In this document: positions 1-6,384 of the stretch, piece by piece
Numbering within the stretch: the stretch's first letter is position 1
Layout of the letters: each line of letters opens with the position of its first letter
Assembly: GCF_938030785.1 (NCBI RefSeq)
Contig: NZ_CALHIK010000121.1
Location: 1-8,341, forward strand
DNA length: 8,341 nucleotides
DNA from: an uncultured Campylobacter sp.
GTDB lineage: Bacteria > Campylobacterota > Campylobacteria > Campylobacterales > Campylobacteraceae
Reading direction: 5' to 3'
Translations under genes and position numbers: made by a program
The notes under the pieces: model-generated
Told to the model about the DNA's origin: nothing
The model's database searches: none
What the model saw: the letters and a program-made list of their open reading frames with translations, nothing else

Positions 1-2534
1 ACGACGCTAAAGCCTCTTAAGCTTTGATTGATCGACGGCGGCAAAAGCCCGATACCCAGGCGGCTAGCCTCGTCGATATACTTTGAAATTTTATCGGTAT
101 TGCCCTCCTCTGAAGTAAGCAGCGCCGCCATAAACTCCGCCGGATAGTAGGTCTTAAGATAGGCTGTTTGAAAGGTGATCATCGAATATGCCGCGGCGTG
201 AGATTTGTTAAAGCCGTAGGAAGCAAATTTCATAATCAGGTCAAATAGCTCATCCGCCTTAGCTACGTCAAAGCCCAGCTCTTTGGCGCCGCTTAGATAC
301 TGCTCGCGCATATGAGCGAGCTTCTTTTCATCCTTCTTACCCATCGCGCGGCGTACCAGATCGGCATCGCCCAAGCTAAAGCCGCCTACCTTCTGCACGA
401 TCTGCATGACCTGCTCTTGATAGACGATGATACCGTAGGTAGGCTCTAAAATTTCTTTTATCTCTGGGAAGATATAGCTTGCTTTTAGCTCGCCATGTTT
501 GATCCTGATAAAATCAGGGATTAGATCCATCGGTCCCGGGCGGTATAGCGAGATCATCGCGATGATATCCTCGAAGCGGTCGGGGCGCAGGTTCATCGCA
601 AGATCCTGCATGCCCGCGCCCTCGATTTGGAAAATCCCTAGCGTATTGCCGCTTTGAATCGTCTCATAGGTCTTGTGGTCGTTAAAATCGATCTCCTCCC
701 AGACGATATCGCGACCGTAGCGGCGCTTTACGAGCTTGGCGGCGTTGTCGATCACATCGAGGTTTTTTAGACCCAGGAAGTCAAATTTTATCAGATCGAC
801 GTCCTCAAGGTAATTTTTGGTGTATTGCGTTACCAGGCGCGCATCCTCGCCCTTATCCTGCTTAAATAGCGGCGCTTTGTTCCACAGCGGCTCGTTTGAG
901 ATCACCACGCCCGCGGCGTGCATGCCTGCGTTGCGATTGAGCCCTTCAAGACCCAGCGCAAACTCCCAAACCTGCTGTGCGATCGGATCTGCGTCGATAA
1001 ATTCTTTCAGCTTCGGCTCGGCGTCGTAAGCCTGCTTGAGCGTGATGCCGAGCTTATCGGGGATCAGCTTCGCCATCTTATCGGCTTGCGAAAGCGGCAT
1101 GTCGCAGACGCGAGCCACGTCGCGGATGACGCCGCGCGCGAGCAGCTTACCGAAGGTCGCAACCTGCGCGACGTTAAATTTGCCGTACTGATCGATGACG
1201 TAGTCGATCACCTCGCCTCTGCGCGCCTGGCAAAAATCCACGTCGATGTCGGGCATCGAGATACGCGACGGATTTAAAAATCGCTCGAAAAGCAGATTAT
1301 ACGGGATCGGATCGAGGTCGGTAATGCGAAGCGCATACGCGCAGATGCTGCCTGCCGCAGAGCCGCGACCGGGGCCCACGGGGATGTCGTGATCCTTCGC
1401 CCAGTTGATGAAATCCTGCACGATTACCATATAGCCCGAAAAATGCATGTTTTTGATGATGGCAAGCTCCTTTTCTAGGCGCTCGCGATAAATTTCGTGC
1501 CTCGCGGGATCGATAAATTTAAGGCGCTCTTTAAGCCCCTCTCGGCAGAGATGATCGAATAAAAAATCGTCATTTGCAAAGCTATAACGCTCGTCCGGCT
1601 GCGGCAGCGAAAGCCCGAGCCTAGCGGCGTATTCGATCGTAAATTTAAAATTCGGCGGCGTCGGCGCGTAGTCCTTCTCGTCGAAAGCAAATTTCAGATT
1701 GCACTTATCTACGATCTCGGCGGTATTTTCGATCACTTCGGGAATGTCCGCAAAAAGCCGCCTCATCTCCTCGTCGCTTTTTACGTAAAATTCCGAAACG
1801 ACGTGTTTTAGGCGGTCGCCGTCGTTGATCGTCTTGCCCATCGAGATGCACTGATAGACGTCGTGAGCCTTAGCGCGGTCTTTGCGCGAGTAGTGAGCGT
1901 CATTGGTAGCGATGATCTTGACGCCGATTTCGCGCGAGAGGCGTATAAGCTCCTTATCGACGTTTAACTGCTCGCCGATGCCGTGGCGCATGATCTCGAG
2001 ATAAAAATCCTCGCCGAAAATTTCCTTATACTCAAGCGCCGCTTTTTTCGCCGCTTCGTAGCCGCCCGCGCCGCGCTTTAAATTTCGCTCGCTTCTATTT
2101 AGATGAAATTCCACCTCGCCCGCTAGGCACGCTGAGGAGCAGATGAGACCCTCGCTGTACTCTTTTAAAATTTTTTTGTTGATCCTCGGGTAGTAGTAGA
2201 AGCCGTCCAAAAACGCGCGCGAGCTAAGATACATTAAATTTTTATAACCCGTCTCGTTTTTGGCAAGCAGTATCAAGTGGTAGCGCTGGCGGTCGCTTTT
2301 ATCGCCGATATCGTCGTGGTTGTGCAGATAGGTCTCGATGCCGATGATCGGCTTGATGCCGTGCTTTTTCATCGTCTGATAAAAGTCTATCGCGCCGAAC
2401 ATATTGCCGTGATCGGTGATCGCGCACGCCTTGGTACCGCGGCTCTGCAAAAGCTCGGCGAGCTCGCTTACTTTATTCGCGCCGTCTAGCAGCGAATACT
2501 CGGTGTGAAGGTGCAGGTGGGTGTAGTCGCTCAT
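1..2534 (-). CDS. dnaE: DNA polymerase III subunit alpha, 3' end cut by window edge
   Basis: This is the replicative polymerase subunit that elongates both strands within the Pol III holoenzyme. The reading frame is open from ATG at 2534 to the left edge, giving 844 complete codons of a protein usually near 1,200 residues. The N-terminal PHP domain begins at residues 6-12 (HLHLHTE) with TDHGN at 40-44. The polymerase palm carries PDIDVDF at 428-434, whose D429 and D431 match E. coli D401 and D403. The third catalytic Asp is D585 in KFDFLGL. YRPGPM at 664-669 and VYQEQVM around 704-710 are further family blocks. The last visible residues resemble the LPPSIN region before the C-terminal part, so the OB fold and the beta-clamp binding tail are outside the window. 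The start is fixed by an AAAGGA ribosome binding site about 8 bases upstream. The gene has its own promoter and shows no frameshift. Confidence 0.98.
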   Translation of the reverse strand, partial: MSDYTHLHLHTEYSLLDGANKVSELAELLQSRGTKACAITDHGNMFGAIDFYQTMKKHGIKPIIGIETYLHNHDDIGDKSDRQRYHLILLAKNETGYKNLMYLSSRAFLDGFYYYPRINKKILKEYSEGLICSSACLAGEVEFHLNRSERNLKRGAGGYEAAKKAALEYKEIFGEDFYLEIMRHGIGEQLNVDKELIRLSREIGVKIIATNDAHYSRKDRAKAHDVYQCISMGKTINDGDRLKHVVSEFYVKSDEEMRRLFADIPEVIENTAEIVDKCNLKFAFDEKDYAPTPPNFKFTIEYAARLGLSLPQPDERYSFANDDFLFDHLCREGLKERLKFIDPARHEIYRERLEKELAIIKNMHFSGYMVIVQDFINWAKDHDIPVGPGRGSAAGSICAYALRITDLDPIPYNLLFERFLNPSRISMPDIDVDFCQARRGEVIDYVIDQYGKFNVAQVATFGKLLARGVIRDVARVCDMPLSQADKMAKLIPDKLGITLKQAYDAEPKLKEFIDADPIAQQVWEFALGLEGLNRNAGMHAAGVVISNEPLWNKAPLFKQDKGEDARLVTQYTKNYLEDVDLIKFDFLGLKNLDVIDNAAKLVKRRYGRDIVWEEIDFNDHKTYETIQSGNTLGIFQIEGAGMQDLAMNLRPDRFEDIIAMISLYRPGPMDLIPDFIRIKHGELKASYIFPEIKEILEPTYGIIVYQEQVMQIVQKVGGFSLGDADLVRRAMGKKDEKKLAHMREQYLSGAKELGFDVAKADELFDLIMKFASYGFNKSHAAAYSMITFQTAYLKTYYPAEFMAALLTSEEGNTDKISKYIDEASRLGIGLLPPSINQSLRGFSV

Positions 2535-2905
2535 TTTTGGTCCTTTTTTGATTTGGAAATTATATTAAATTCGGGCTTTAGAAACGGTCAAATTTAATGG
2601 AATTTTAGCTTAAATTTGGGCGCGAAATTTCGCAGGAAAATTTTGTACATAATTTATGAAATTTAAAAAGAGCGAATATGCGTGGCGATCGATATAAAGC
2701 CTGCTTTAGTATTTTAAGGAGGGCGAAATTCTTATCATTTAAATTTAATGAACTTGGCGAATGAAAGCTTACAAAAGGGCAAATTCTATTTTGAGGCGGC
2801 GCGGCGAAGTATTAAATTTTACGCCGATTGTGGCGCGATAGCTCAGCAGGCGGGCATTTCGTATTTTTGCTCTCCACGCCTTAGTCGCTCAAAAAGCCAC
2901 TTTGG
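2535..2905. other. 371-base gap between the DJ-1 gene and dnaE
   Basis: The left end holds the dnaE ribosome binding site and promoter, and the right end holds a short terminator for the DJ-1 gene. In between I see no gene I would defend. There is a perfect 12-bp palindrome GCGAAATTTCGC at 2622-2633. A consensus AAGGAGG on the plus strand at 2716-2722 has no start codon at proper spacing. Two short plus-strand frames (2678-2764, 28 codons; 2748-2942, 64 codons) lack family resemblance and a well-placed ribosome binding site. A fragment at 2838-2850 looks like a tRNA D-arm, but no tRNA can be folded around it. Confidence 0.6.
2559..2564 (-). promoter_or_regulatory. Predicted -10 box of the dnaE promoter
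   Basis: A perfect TATAAT reads on the minus strand 25 bases before the dnaE ATG, preceded by an A/T-rich stretch and no -35 hexamer. This is the usual arrangement for Campylobacter sigma70 promoters. Transcription would start near 2552 and give a leader of about 17 bases holding only the AAAGGA ribosome binding site. The promoter is inferred from sequence only. Confidence 0.6.
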
Positions 2906-2907
2906 CT
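2891..2907 (-). terminator. Short terminator overlapping the DJ-1 stop codon
   Basis: On the minus strand AGCCA, a three-base loop AAG and TGGCT form a 5-bp stem that starts inside the TAG stop codon (2906-2908). A run of T residues follows (complement of the A run at 2891-2894). The stem is short, so termination may be partial. Confidence 0.45.
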
Positions 2908-3448
2908 ACTTAAAAAGCAGATCGTCTTTTAGCTTCGCGTAGATCTCATCGCCTTTTAGCTCGCGGACGATTTGCAGCGCGAATTCCATCGCGGTGGCAG
3001 GTCCGCGCGAGGTCATTATGTTTTGGTCTTTCACGACGTTTGCAGATGGGGTATATCCAGCGTGCGCGACGATCTTTTCAAAGCCGGGATAGCAAGTATA
3101 GGCGCTTTTGAGCACGCCTGCGGTAGCTAGCGCCCATGGAGCCGCGCATATCGCGCCGATCTTGGCATTGTTTGCATCAAAGTCGCGCAGTATCTGCCCT
3201 AGCTTCTCGCTCTTTGCCAAATTTTCGGCTCCAGGTAAGCCGCCGGGCAAAACGATCATATCAAATTCCGAAACTTTTATATCGTCTAAAATTTCATCGG
3301 CGATCATCTCTACGCCGTGTGCGCCGCAGACGCATTTTTTATCCAGCCCCACGGATACCGCATCGATCTCTGCGCGGCGCAAAACATCGATCAGATTTAC
3401 CGCCTCGATCTCTTCAAATCCGTTTGCTAAAATGATCGCTACTTTCAT
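2906..3448 (-). CDS. DJ-1/PfpI superfamily protein, YajL/DJ-1-like
   Basis: This is a 180-residue cytoplasmic protein of the DJ-1/ThiJ/PfpI superfamily, often annotated as DJ-1 family glyoxalase III. The fold markers are all present: the N-terminal strand and EEIE at 12-15, with E15 matching human DJ-1 Glu18; LPGG at 67-70; and the nucleophile elbow AICAAP with C101 matching DJ-1 Cys106. Near the C-terminus, SRGPATAMEFAL aligns with the DJ-1 SRGPGTSFEFAL block. Family members have been assigned roles in oxidative stress protection, chaperoning, and methylglyoxal or protein deglycation chemistry. The real activity here cannot be told from sequence. The start is set by AAAGGAG, whose first bases overlap the TAA stop of the cytochrome gene 10 bases upstream. 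The two genes are therefore almost certainly co-transcribed and possibly translationally coupled. Confidence 0.93.
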   Translation of the reverse strand: MKVAIILANGFEEIEAVNLIDVLRRAEIDAVSVGLDKKCVCGAHGVEMIADEILDDIKVSEFDMIVLPGGLPGAENLAKSEKLGQILRDFDANNAKIGAICAAPWALATAGVLKSAYTCYPGFEKIVAHAGYTPSANVVKDQNIMTSRGPATAMEFALQIVRELKGDEIYAKLKDDLLFK

Positions 3449-3458
3449 CTACGCTCCT

Positions 3459-4034
3459 TTATTTTAGATATGAGCCCTGCTCGCTCGGGGCGGTCGAAAT
3501 TTCGGTATTCGTGCTCCTACTAGACGAGCTATCGTATAGGAACGAATCATCGCCTTTTAGATAAGCGATGATGTAGCCTAGCTCCGTAGCGCCCGTTTTA
3601 GCGGCGATCGGCTGCATGATATTTTTCATCTTGCCGCCGTGGCTTAGATCCGTGGTGTATTGCGAAATAGCTATCGAAATCTCCTTGGCGTCCATATCTT
3701 TGAGTTTACGAGATACTCCATAAGCTTTTTTTTGCCCGTTTTCGCCGTGGCAGGAAGCGCACTTTTCGGCAAAGATCGCTCCGCCTTTTTCTTTTAAAGA
3801 GTTTATATTTCGATTTACCTTGCCGCTATGAGCTTTGCCGCCTGCGGCAGGAGCGCTTTTATAGATATTTACGGTTATATTTTCGTCTTTAGAATGCTTT
3901 TCGATTAGGGATTTTAACTCTTTGGCAAACTCACCTTTGGCTTCAAATACGTATGTATCGTCGTTTGCATTATCCGCAGCATTTAGAGTGAAGGCAAAAA
4001 AACATGCTAAAAAAGAAATTTTAAAAATTTTCAT
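3459..4034 (-). CDS. Periplasmic mono-haem c-type cytochrome
   Basis: This is a 191-residue exported electron carrier. Residues 1-19 form a Sec signal peptide (basic MKIFK start, hydrophobic core, LNA cleavage site before ADN). Residues about 25-75 form a hydrophilic domain (TYVFEAKGEF onward) that I recognise only as a lineage-type extension. The haem domain follows: CASCH at 92-96 binds haem covalently with H96 as proximal ligand, and M140 in IMQPIAAK is the likely distal ligand, with M136 as an alternative. YIIAYLKG at 154-161 is the usual C-terminal helix of class I cytochromes c. The last 25 residues are a Ser/Thr-rich, probably disordered tail. Its redox partner is unknown. Campylobacter has several such carriers linking quinol oxidation to terminal reductases. 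An AAGG ribosome binding site lies 6 bases before the ATG. The porin terminator lies just upstream, so expression may rely on readthrough. Confidence 0.92.
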   Translation of the reverse strand: MKIFKISFLACFFAFTLNAADNANDDTYVFEAKGEFAKELKSLIEKHSKDENITVNIYKSAPAAGGKAHSGKVNRNINSLKEKGGAIFAEKCASCHGENGQKKAYGVSRKLKDMDAKEISIAISQYTTDLSHGGKMKNIMQPIAAKTGATELGYIIAYLKGDDSFLYDSSSSRSTNTEISTAPSEQGSYLK

Positions 4035-4049
4035 AAAAAACCTTGATTT

Positions 4050-4084
4050 TAAATTTAAAAAGGGCGAAGCAAAAGCTTCGCCCT
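4050..4084 (-). terminator. Rho-independent terminator after the porin gene
   Basis: AGGGCGAAGC at 4061-4070 and GCTTCGCCCT at 4075-4084 make a perfect 10-bp stem with a four-base loop. On the minus strand a T-rich tail (complement of 4051-4060) follows. It lies about 25 bases after the porin stop and before the cytochrome gene, so it would end most porin transcripts while allowing some readthrough. Confidence 0.88.
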
Positions 4085-4109
4085 AATTTTACCCGTGGAA
4101 GGTAAATAA

Positions 4110-5312
4110 TTAGAAGCTGTATTTAGCCTCGAATCTGATTCGATCATTTTTCTCATCAGCAGCACCTGCAGCGCCATCAATCTTATAGTGTGAATACCAA
4201 GTTTTGAAGCTTAGTTTCTGATTATATTTATAAGAAATTCTACCTACTACCTCGTATGCATCGTCGCCATGCGCTTTACCGTCTAGGTAATCGGCGCCGA
4301 TTCTGATACCTGTATCAGGGATAGTATATCCTGCTACTACATACCAGTATTCGTTTTTGCCGGTAAAGTTCGTATAATCTAGCAACTGCTCACCCGGACT
4401 GATGAAAGAGCCTTGATCTTCAAATGATACAAAAGAATCTTTGCTTTTATTATCAGGCTCAAATCTTAAGTAACCTGCGGCTAAATCGATACCGAATAGA
4501 CCCATGCTAGCCTCTGCAGCCCAGAAATCCGCATCATCAGCGTTTGCGTTTTTATAGCTTCCGTCAAAATCAGAGAATGCATATTGACCTTTTATACCAA
4601 GGCTAAAATCATCGGAAATATCAAAGTTAAATGCTAACTCTGCAGCGAAAAGATCGGCTACATCCTCTAAAGAGTTATACCATAGTTGGAAAGCTACCGG
4701 ATCGTATGAGCCTGCAATTCCTGCGCCATATAGATTGTGATCGGTAGTTAATTTGTTCATTGCACCTATGCCAGCCCAATCAAGGCTTCCAATATCACCG
4801 TCGTTTTCTAAAGAATCCATCCAAAAGCCGGTAAGAGTTAAGCCCTCGATATCGGTGCTAGTAATCTTAACGCCGTCTCCATACATATCATCAGTAAAGA
4901 ATGAACCTACGCCTTGGCGACCGACTGCGATTACAGTACCGCCGACGGTATATCCTAAGTAAGCTTTAGCGATATCAAAATGGGAGTCTTTGTCGCTTGG
5001 ATTTTGTCCACCATGGTATTGGCTGTTTGAAGAAGATAATGATTCGCCGCCATCTCTATCCATAAATCGAATACCGACTACACCAAAGAAGTTATCGTCG
5101 ATTTTAGCTTTGAAATCTGCTTCGGATTTAAACTCCCAAGTGCTCTTGCTGCTATTTCCGGCATTTTTATCGCGATCGTGTGTATATCGCATACGAGCAT
5201 ATCCATTTAGATCAACATCCTTGATAGCCTCTTCTAGCGGAACAGCGCTTGCGCTTGTAGCAAGAGCACCTGCAGCGATAGCTGCTGCTAAACTAAGTTT
5301 GAATAGTTTCAT
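4110..5312 (-). CDS. porA: Major outer membrane protein (MOMP-type porin)
   Basis: This is a 400-residue precursor of the general diffusion porin of the Campylobacter MOMP family, a trimeric beta barrel that is the most abundant outer membrane protein and main solute gate. Residues 1-23 form a signal peptide (MKLFKLSLAA... with ASA before VPLEEAIKDVD). The mature start, PLEEAIKDVD, is the family hallmark. The rest alternates short amphipathic strands with Asp/Gly/Asn-rich turns and ends in FEAKYSF, a C-terminal Phe signature for the BAM assembly machine. No Cys is visible in the mature chain. An in-frame ATG 13 codons earlier (5351) is open. The start at 5312 is preferred because AAAGGAG lies 7 bases upstream and the signal peptide starts there; the earlier ATG also sits inside the promoter region. 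Loop sequence cannot be matched to a species from memory. Confidence 0.94.
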   Translation of the reverse strand: MKLFKLSLAAAIAAGALATSASAVPLEEAIKDVDLNGYARMRYTHDRDKNAGNSSKSTWEFKSEADFKAKIDDNFFGVVGIRFMDRDGGESLSSSNSQYHGGQNPSDKDSHFDIAKAYLGYTVGGTVIAVGRQGVGSFFTDDMYGDGVKITSTDIEGLTLTGFWMDSLENDGDIGSLDWAGIGAMNKLTTDHNLYGAGIAGSYDPVAFQLWYNSLEDVADLFAAELAFNFDISDDFSLGIKGQYAFSDFDGSYKNANADDADFWAAEASMGLFGIDLAAGYLRFEPDNKSKDSFVSFEDQGSFISPGEQLLDYTNFTGKNEYWYVVAGYTIPDTGIRIGADYLDGKAHGDDAYEVVGRISYKYNQKLSFKTWYSHYKIDGAAGAADEKNDRIRFEAKYSF

Positions 5313-5341
5313 TTGAACTCCTTTAAAAGTTTGTAGGTGCA

Positions 5342-5367
5342 ATAGTAGCACAAAATGGCAAATTATA
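5342..5367 (-). promoter_or_regulatory. Porin promoter region with two candidate -10 boxes
   Basis: On the minus strand a perfect TATAAT lies at 5362-5367, and a second box, TACTAT preceded by TGC, lies at 5342-5347. They would give leaders of about 43 and 22 bases. Upstream of the first, A/T runs begin at 5373, 5384, 5393 and 5404, one per helical turn. This phased pattern replaces the -35 box in Campylobacter sigma70 promoters and suits a very strong promoter. Confidence 0.6.
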
Positions 5368-5448
5368 TGCTTAAAATAGGCTGAAAAATACCAAAATATG
5401 ACTAAATTGTTACCGAGTGTTTACCAAAATCGCAAAAATTTCGGGCAT

Positions 5449-5478
5449 AAAAAAAGCGAGGCTCACACAAGCCTCGCT
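5449..5478 (-). terminator. Strong rho-independent terminator upstream of the porin promoter
   Basis: AGCGAGGCT at 5455-5463 pairs perfectly with AGCCTCGCT at 5470-5478 around a six-base loop (TGTGTG on the minus strand). The minus strand then continues in a run of seven T residues (complement of A run 5449-5455). No T run follows on the plus strand, so the orientation is clear. No protein gene ends nearby on this strand: the closest stop is almost 400 bases away. Confidence 0.88.
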
Positions 5479-5506
5479 GATTATTGAAAGGAGTTCTAGT
5501 TTCGAT
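5449..5506 (-). ncRNA. Candidate small RNA with anti-Shine-Dalgarno segment
   Basis: This unit runs from a predicted start about seven bases after the -10 box at 5513-5518 to the T run of the 5449-5478 terminator, giving a transcript of roughly 58 bases. It consists of an unpaired 5' part of about 28 bases followed by the terminator hairpin, the normal shape of a bacterial trans-acting sRNA. The unpaired part contains GAACTCCTTT, a perfect 10-base complement of AAAGGAGTTC in the porin ribosome binding site. It codes for no protein. I do not recognise a named RNA family. It could instead be a terminated leader of a longer porin transcript, or a transcript from the right whose promoter I misjudge. 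Confidence 0.45.
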
Positions 5507-5512
5507 GGCAGG

Positions 5513-5521
5513 ATTATAGCA
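5513..5521 (-). promoter_or_regulatory. Extended -10 promoter of the candidate small RNA
   Basis: The minus strand reads TGCTATAAT, an exact match to the TGNTATAAT extended -10 consensus. No convincing -35 box is seen (TTGCCG lies 19 bases upstream), which is usual in this group. The first transcribed base would be about A5506. Position relative to the terminator makes a very short transcript. Confidence 0.5.
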
Positions 5522-5568
5522 AGCCGCGGTAAACAGACGGCAACATAGGATTTTACGCCTTATCTTTT

Positions 5569-5609
5569 TCGGCTTTAAATTTATATCTAAAATTTTAAAT
5601 TTAAGCCGA
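5569..5609. repeat. Imperfect inverted repeat, 13-14 bp arms
   Basis: TCGGCTTTAAATTT at 5569-5582 and AAATTTAAGCCGA at 5597-5609 pair with one bulged base around a 14-base A/T loop. On the plus strand it is followed by a T-rich stretch (5610-5630). No gene on that strand ends here, so a terminator role is not supported. It lies upstream of the candidate small RNA promoter. Confidence 0.6.
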
Positions 5610-5786
5610 TATTTTGTTTGACTTTTGTTTATCGATTATTTTCGTGTAGATTTGGCGCGGATTAAATTTAGTAAAATTTTTTCGTATAAAAAGCGGCGGT
5701 TAAATTTAAACAAGCCGGATAGCGCAATAAGGATCAATCCTCGCACCGTAGAAAAAGCCGCGGAGGCGGCGTACCCAAAAAGCGAT

Positions 5787-5851
5787 CCGCAGGTTAAAAC
5801 GGCGAGCGACAAGGGCGATCAAAAAGCGATCGGCGGCCAAATAACCTGCGG
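5787..5851 (-). terminator. Large stem-loop after the lipoprotein gene, possible terminator
   Basis: CCGCAGGTTA at 5787-5796 and TAACCTGCGG at 5842-5851 are perfect 10-base complements separated by 45 bases. Inside lies a smaller stem (CGATC/GATCG around a T-rich loop on the minus strand). On the minus strand the structure begins 19 bases after the lipoprotein stop and is followed by ATCGCTTTTTG. Such a long branched hairpin with a displaced T run is an unusual terminator, so it may instead protect or process the 3' end. Confidence 0.4.
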
Positions 5852-5870
5852 ACAAAAGGCATAAAGCAGA

Positions 5871-6266
5871 TTAAAAGCTTATATTTTCGCTATCTGGTAC
5901 GGCTATGGAGTCGTTTTTATAGACCTGCTTGGTTACGATCTTCTCGCCGCTATAAGCGCGCGGAGAGCTCGCGCCCGCTTTGCGCGAGATGATTCTAAAC
6001 TCGGTGATAGTGCCGTTACTGGTGCTCACGTAGGCGACGTCGCCCGAGGCTGCGTAGTATCTACCCGAGCGCGCTATGTAGGCGTCGCCGCTAGAGAGGT
6101 CTTTGAGCGTGTAGATATATGAAGTGGAGCCTTGGCGCGTATAGCTGAGCACTTCCGATTTGACGGCGTTTATATTGCCCGCCATGGCAGGCGCATCGTT
6201 GGATGTAAACAGCGCGCAGCCCGATACTGCAAACGCTACAAACGCCGAGAGTATAAAATTTTTCAT
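5871..6266 (-). CDS. Putative lipoprotein of unknown function
   Basis: This is a 131-residue protein with a lipoprotein signal peptide: MKN start, a hydrophobic stretch at residues 4-15, and lipobox VSGC with C17 as the lipidated residue. The mature part is Ser/Tyr-rich and looks like a small beta-sheet domain (alternating SYIYTLKD, RYYAASGDVAYVSTS, TEFRIISRK), perhaps SH3- or OB-like, but I do not recognise the family. After C17 comes ALFTSND; no Asp at +2, so in enterobacterial terms outer-membrane sorting is plausible. The frame is open for 35 more codons to 6371. The start at 6266 is chosen because AAGGA lies 7 bases before it and the signal peptide begins there. It sits alone, with gaps of over 350 bases on either side. 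Confidence 0.82.
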   Translation of the reverse strand: MKNFILSAFVAFAVSGCALFTSNDAPAMAGNINAVKSEVLSYTRQGSTSYIYTLKDLSSGDAYIARSGRYYAASGDVAYVSTSNGTITEFRIISRKAGASSPRAYSGEKIVTKQVYKNDSIAVPDSENISF

Positions 6267-6358
6267 ATTCAATCCTTGTGTTGATTTGGAGTTTAAGGGT
6301 AGTGGGTTTAGGCTTAAAATTTGCTTTCGACGCGGAATTTTAACGCGCAAGATAAAAT

Positions 6359-6384
6359 TTACGGCAGCCATTTATCCGCCGTAA
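6359..6384 (-). repeat. Stem-loop in the lipoprotein upstream region
   Basis: TTACGGC at 6359-6365 and GCCGTAA at 6378-6384 form a 7-bp stem with a 12-base loop. On the minus strand it is followed by ATTTTATC, so it could act as a weak terminator or as a leader structure about 93 bases before the lipoprotein start. Confidence 0.4.

Larger units (their letters stand above)
5522..5870. other. Non-coding stretch between the small RNA promoter and the lipoprotein gene
   Basis: It holds two inverted repeats (5569-5609 and 5787-5851) and no gene I accept. A plus-strand frame of 79 codons (5625-5864) starts only with TTG, has no ribosome binding site, and shows no family resemblance. Its second half does use codons like neighbouring genes (AGC, GCG, AAA, GGC), so a decayed gene is possible. 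Confidence 0.5.

Noticed and set aside
817..1277. Plus-strand open frames opposite dnaE
   Set aside because: They lie antisense to the conserved catalytic part of dnaE and have compositions expected of reverse-strand shadows.
2678..2764. 28-codon plus-strand frame
   Set aside because: Only a weak AAGAG site precedes it, and the length is within chance for such DNA.
2832..2850. tRNA-like GCGATAGCTCAGCAGG
   Set aside because: It resembles the acceptor and D-arm start of a tRNA, but no matching GAGC for the D stem, no GGTTCGA T-loop and no acceptor partner follow.
2748..2942. 64-codon plus-strand frame in the DJ-1/dnaE gap
   Set aside because: The ribosome-binding-like sequence is 25 bases away, it runs antisense into the end of the DJ-1 gene, and the protein shows no recognisable family.
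3108..3467. Long plus-strand open frames opposite the DJ-1 gene
   Set aside because: Shadow frames of a clear DJ-1 family gene; no signal peptide, ribosome binding site or family motif.
5313..5351. Upstream in-frame ATG for the porin (13 codons longer)
   Set aside because: It would put a non-signal sequence before a perfect signal peptide and lies within the promoter region; the 5312 start has the proper ribosome binding site.
5481..5525. Plus-strand ribosome binding site AAAGGAG followed by ATG (MAGL, stop)
   Set aside because: Only four codons, and no following gene on that strand. The site is better explained as the complement of the small RNA segment.
5625..5864. 79-codon plus-strand frame ending 6 bases from the lipoprotein stop
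   Set aside because: TTG is the only start, no ribosome binding site is seen, and no family is recognised. Codon use in its second half resembles real genes, so a decayed gene is not excluded.
6267..6371. Upstream in-frame ATG for the lipoprotein (35 codons longer)
   Set aside because: It would bury the lipobox signal peptide at residues 36-52; AAGGA lies correctly before 6266.
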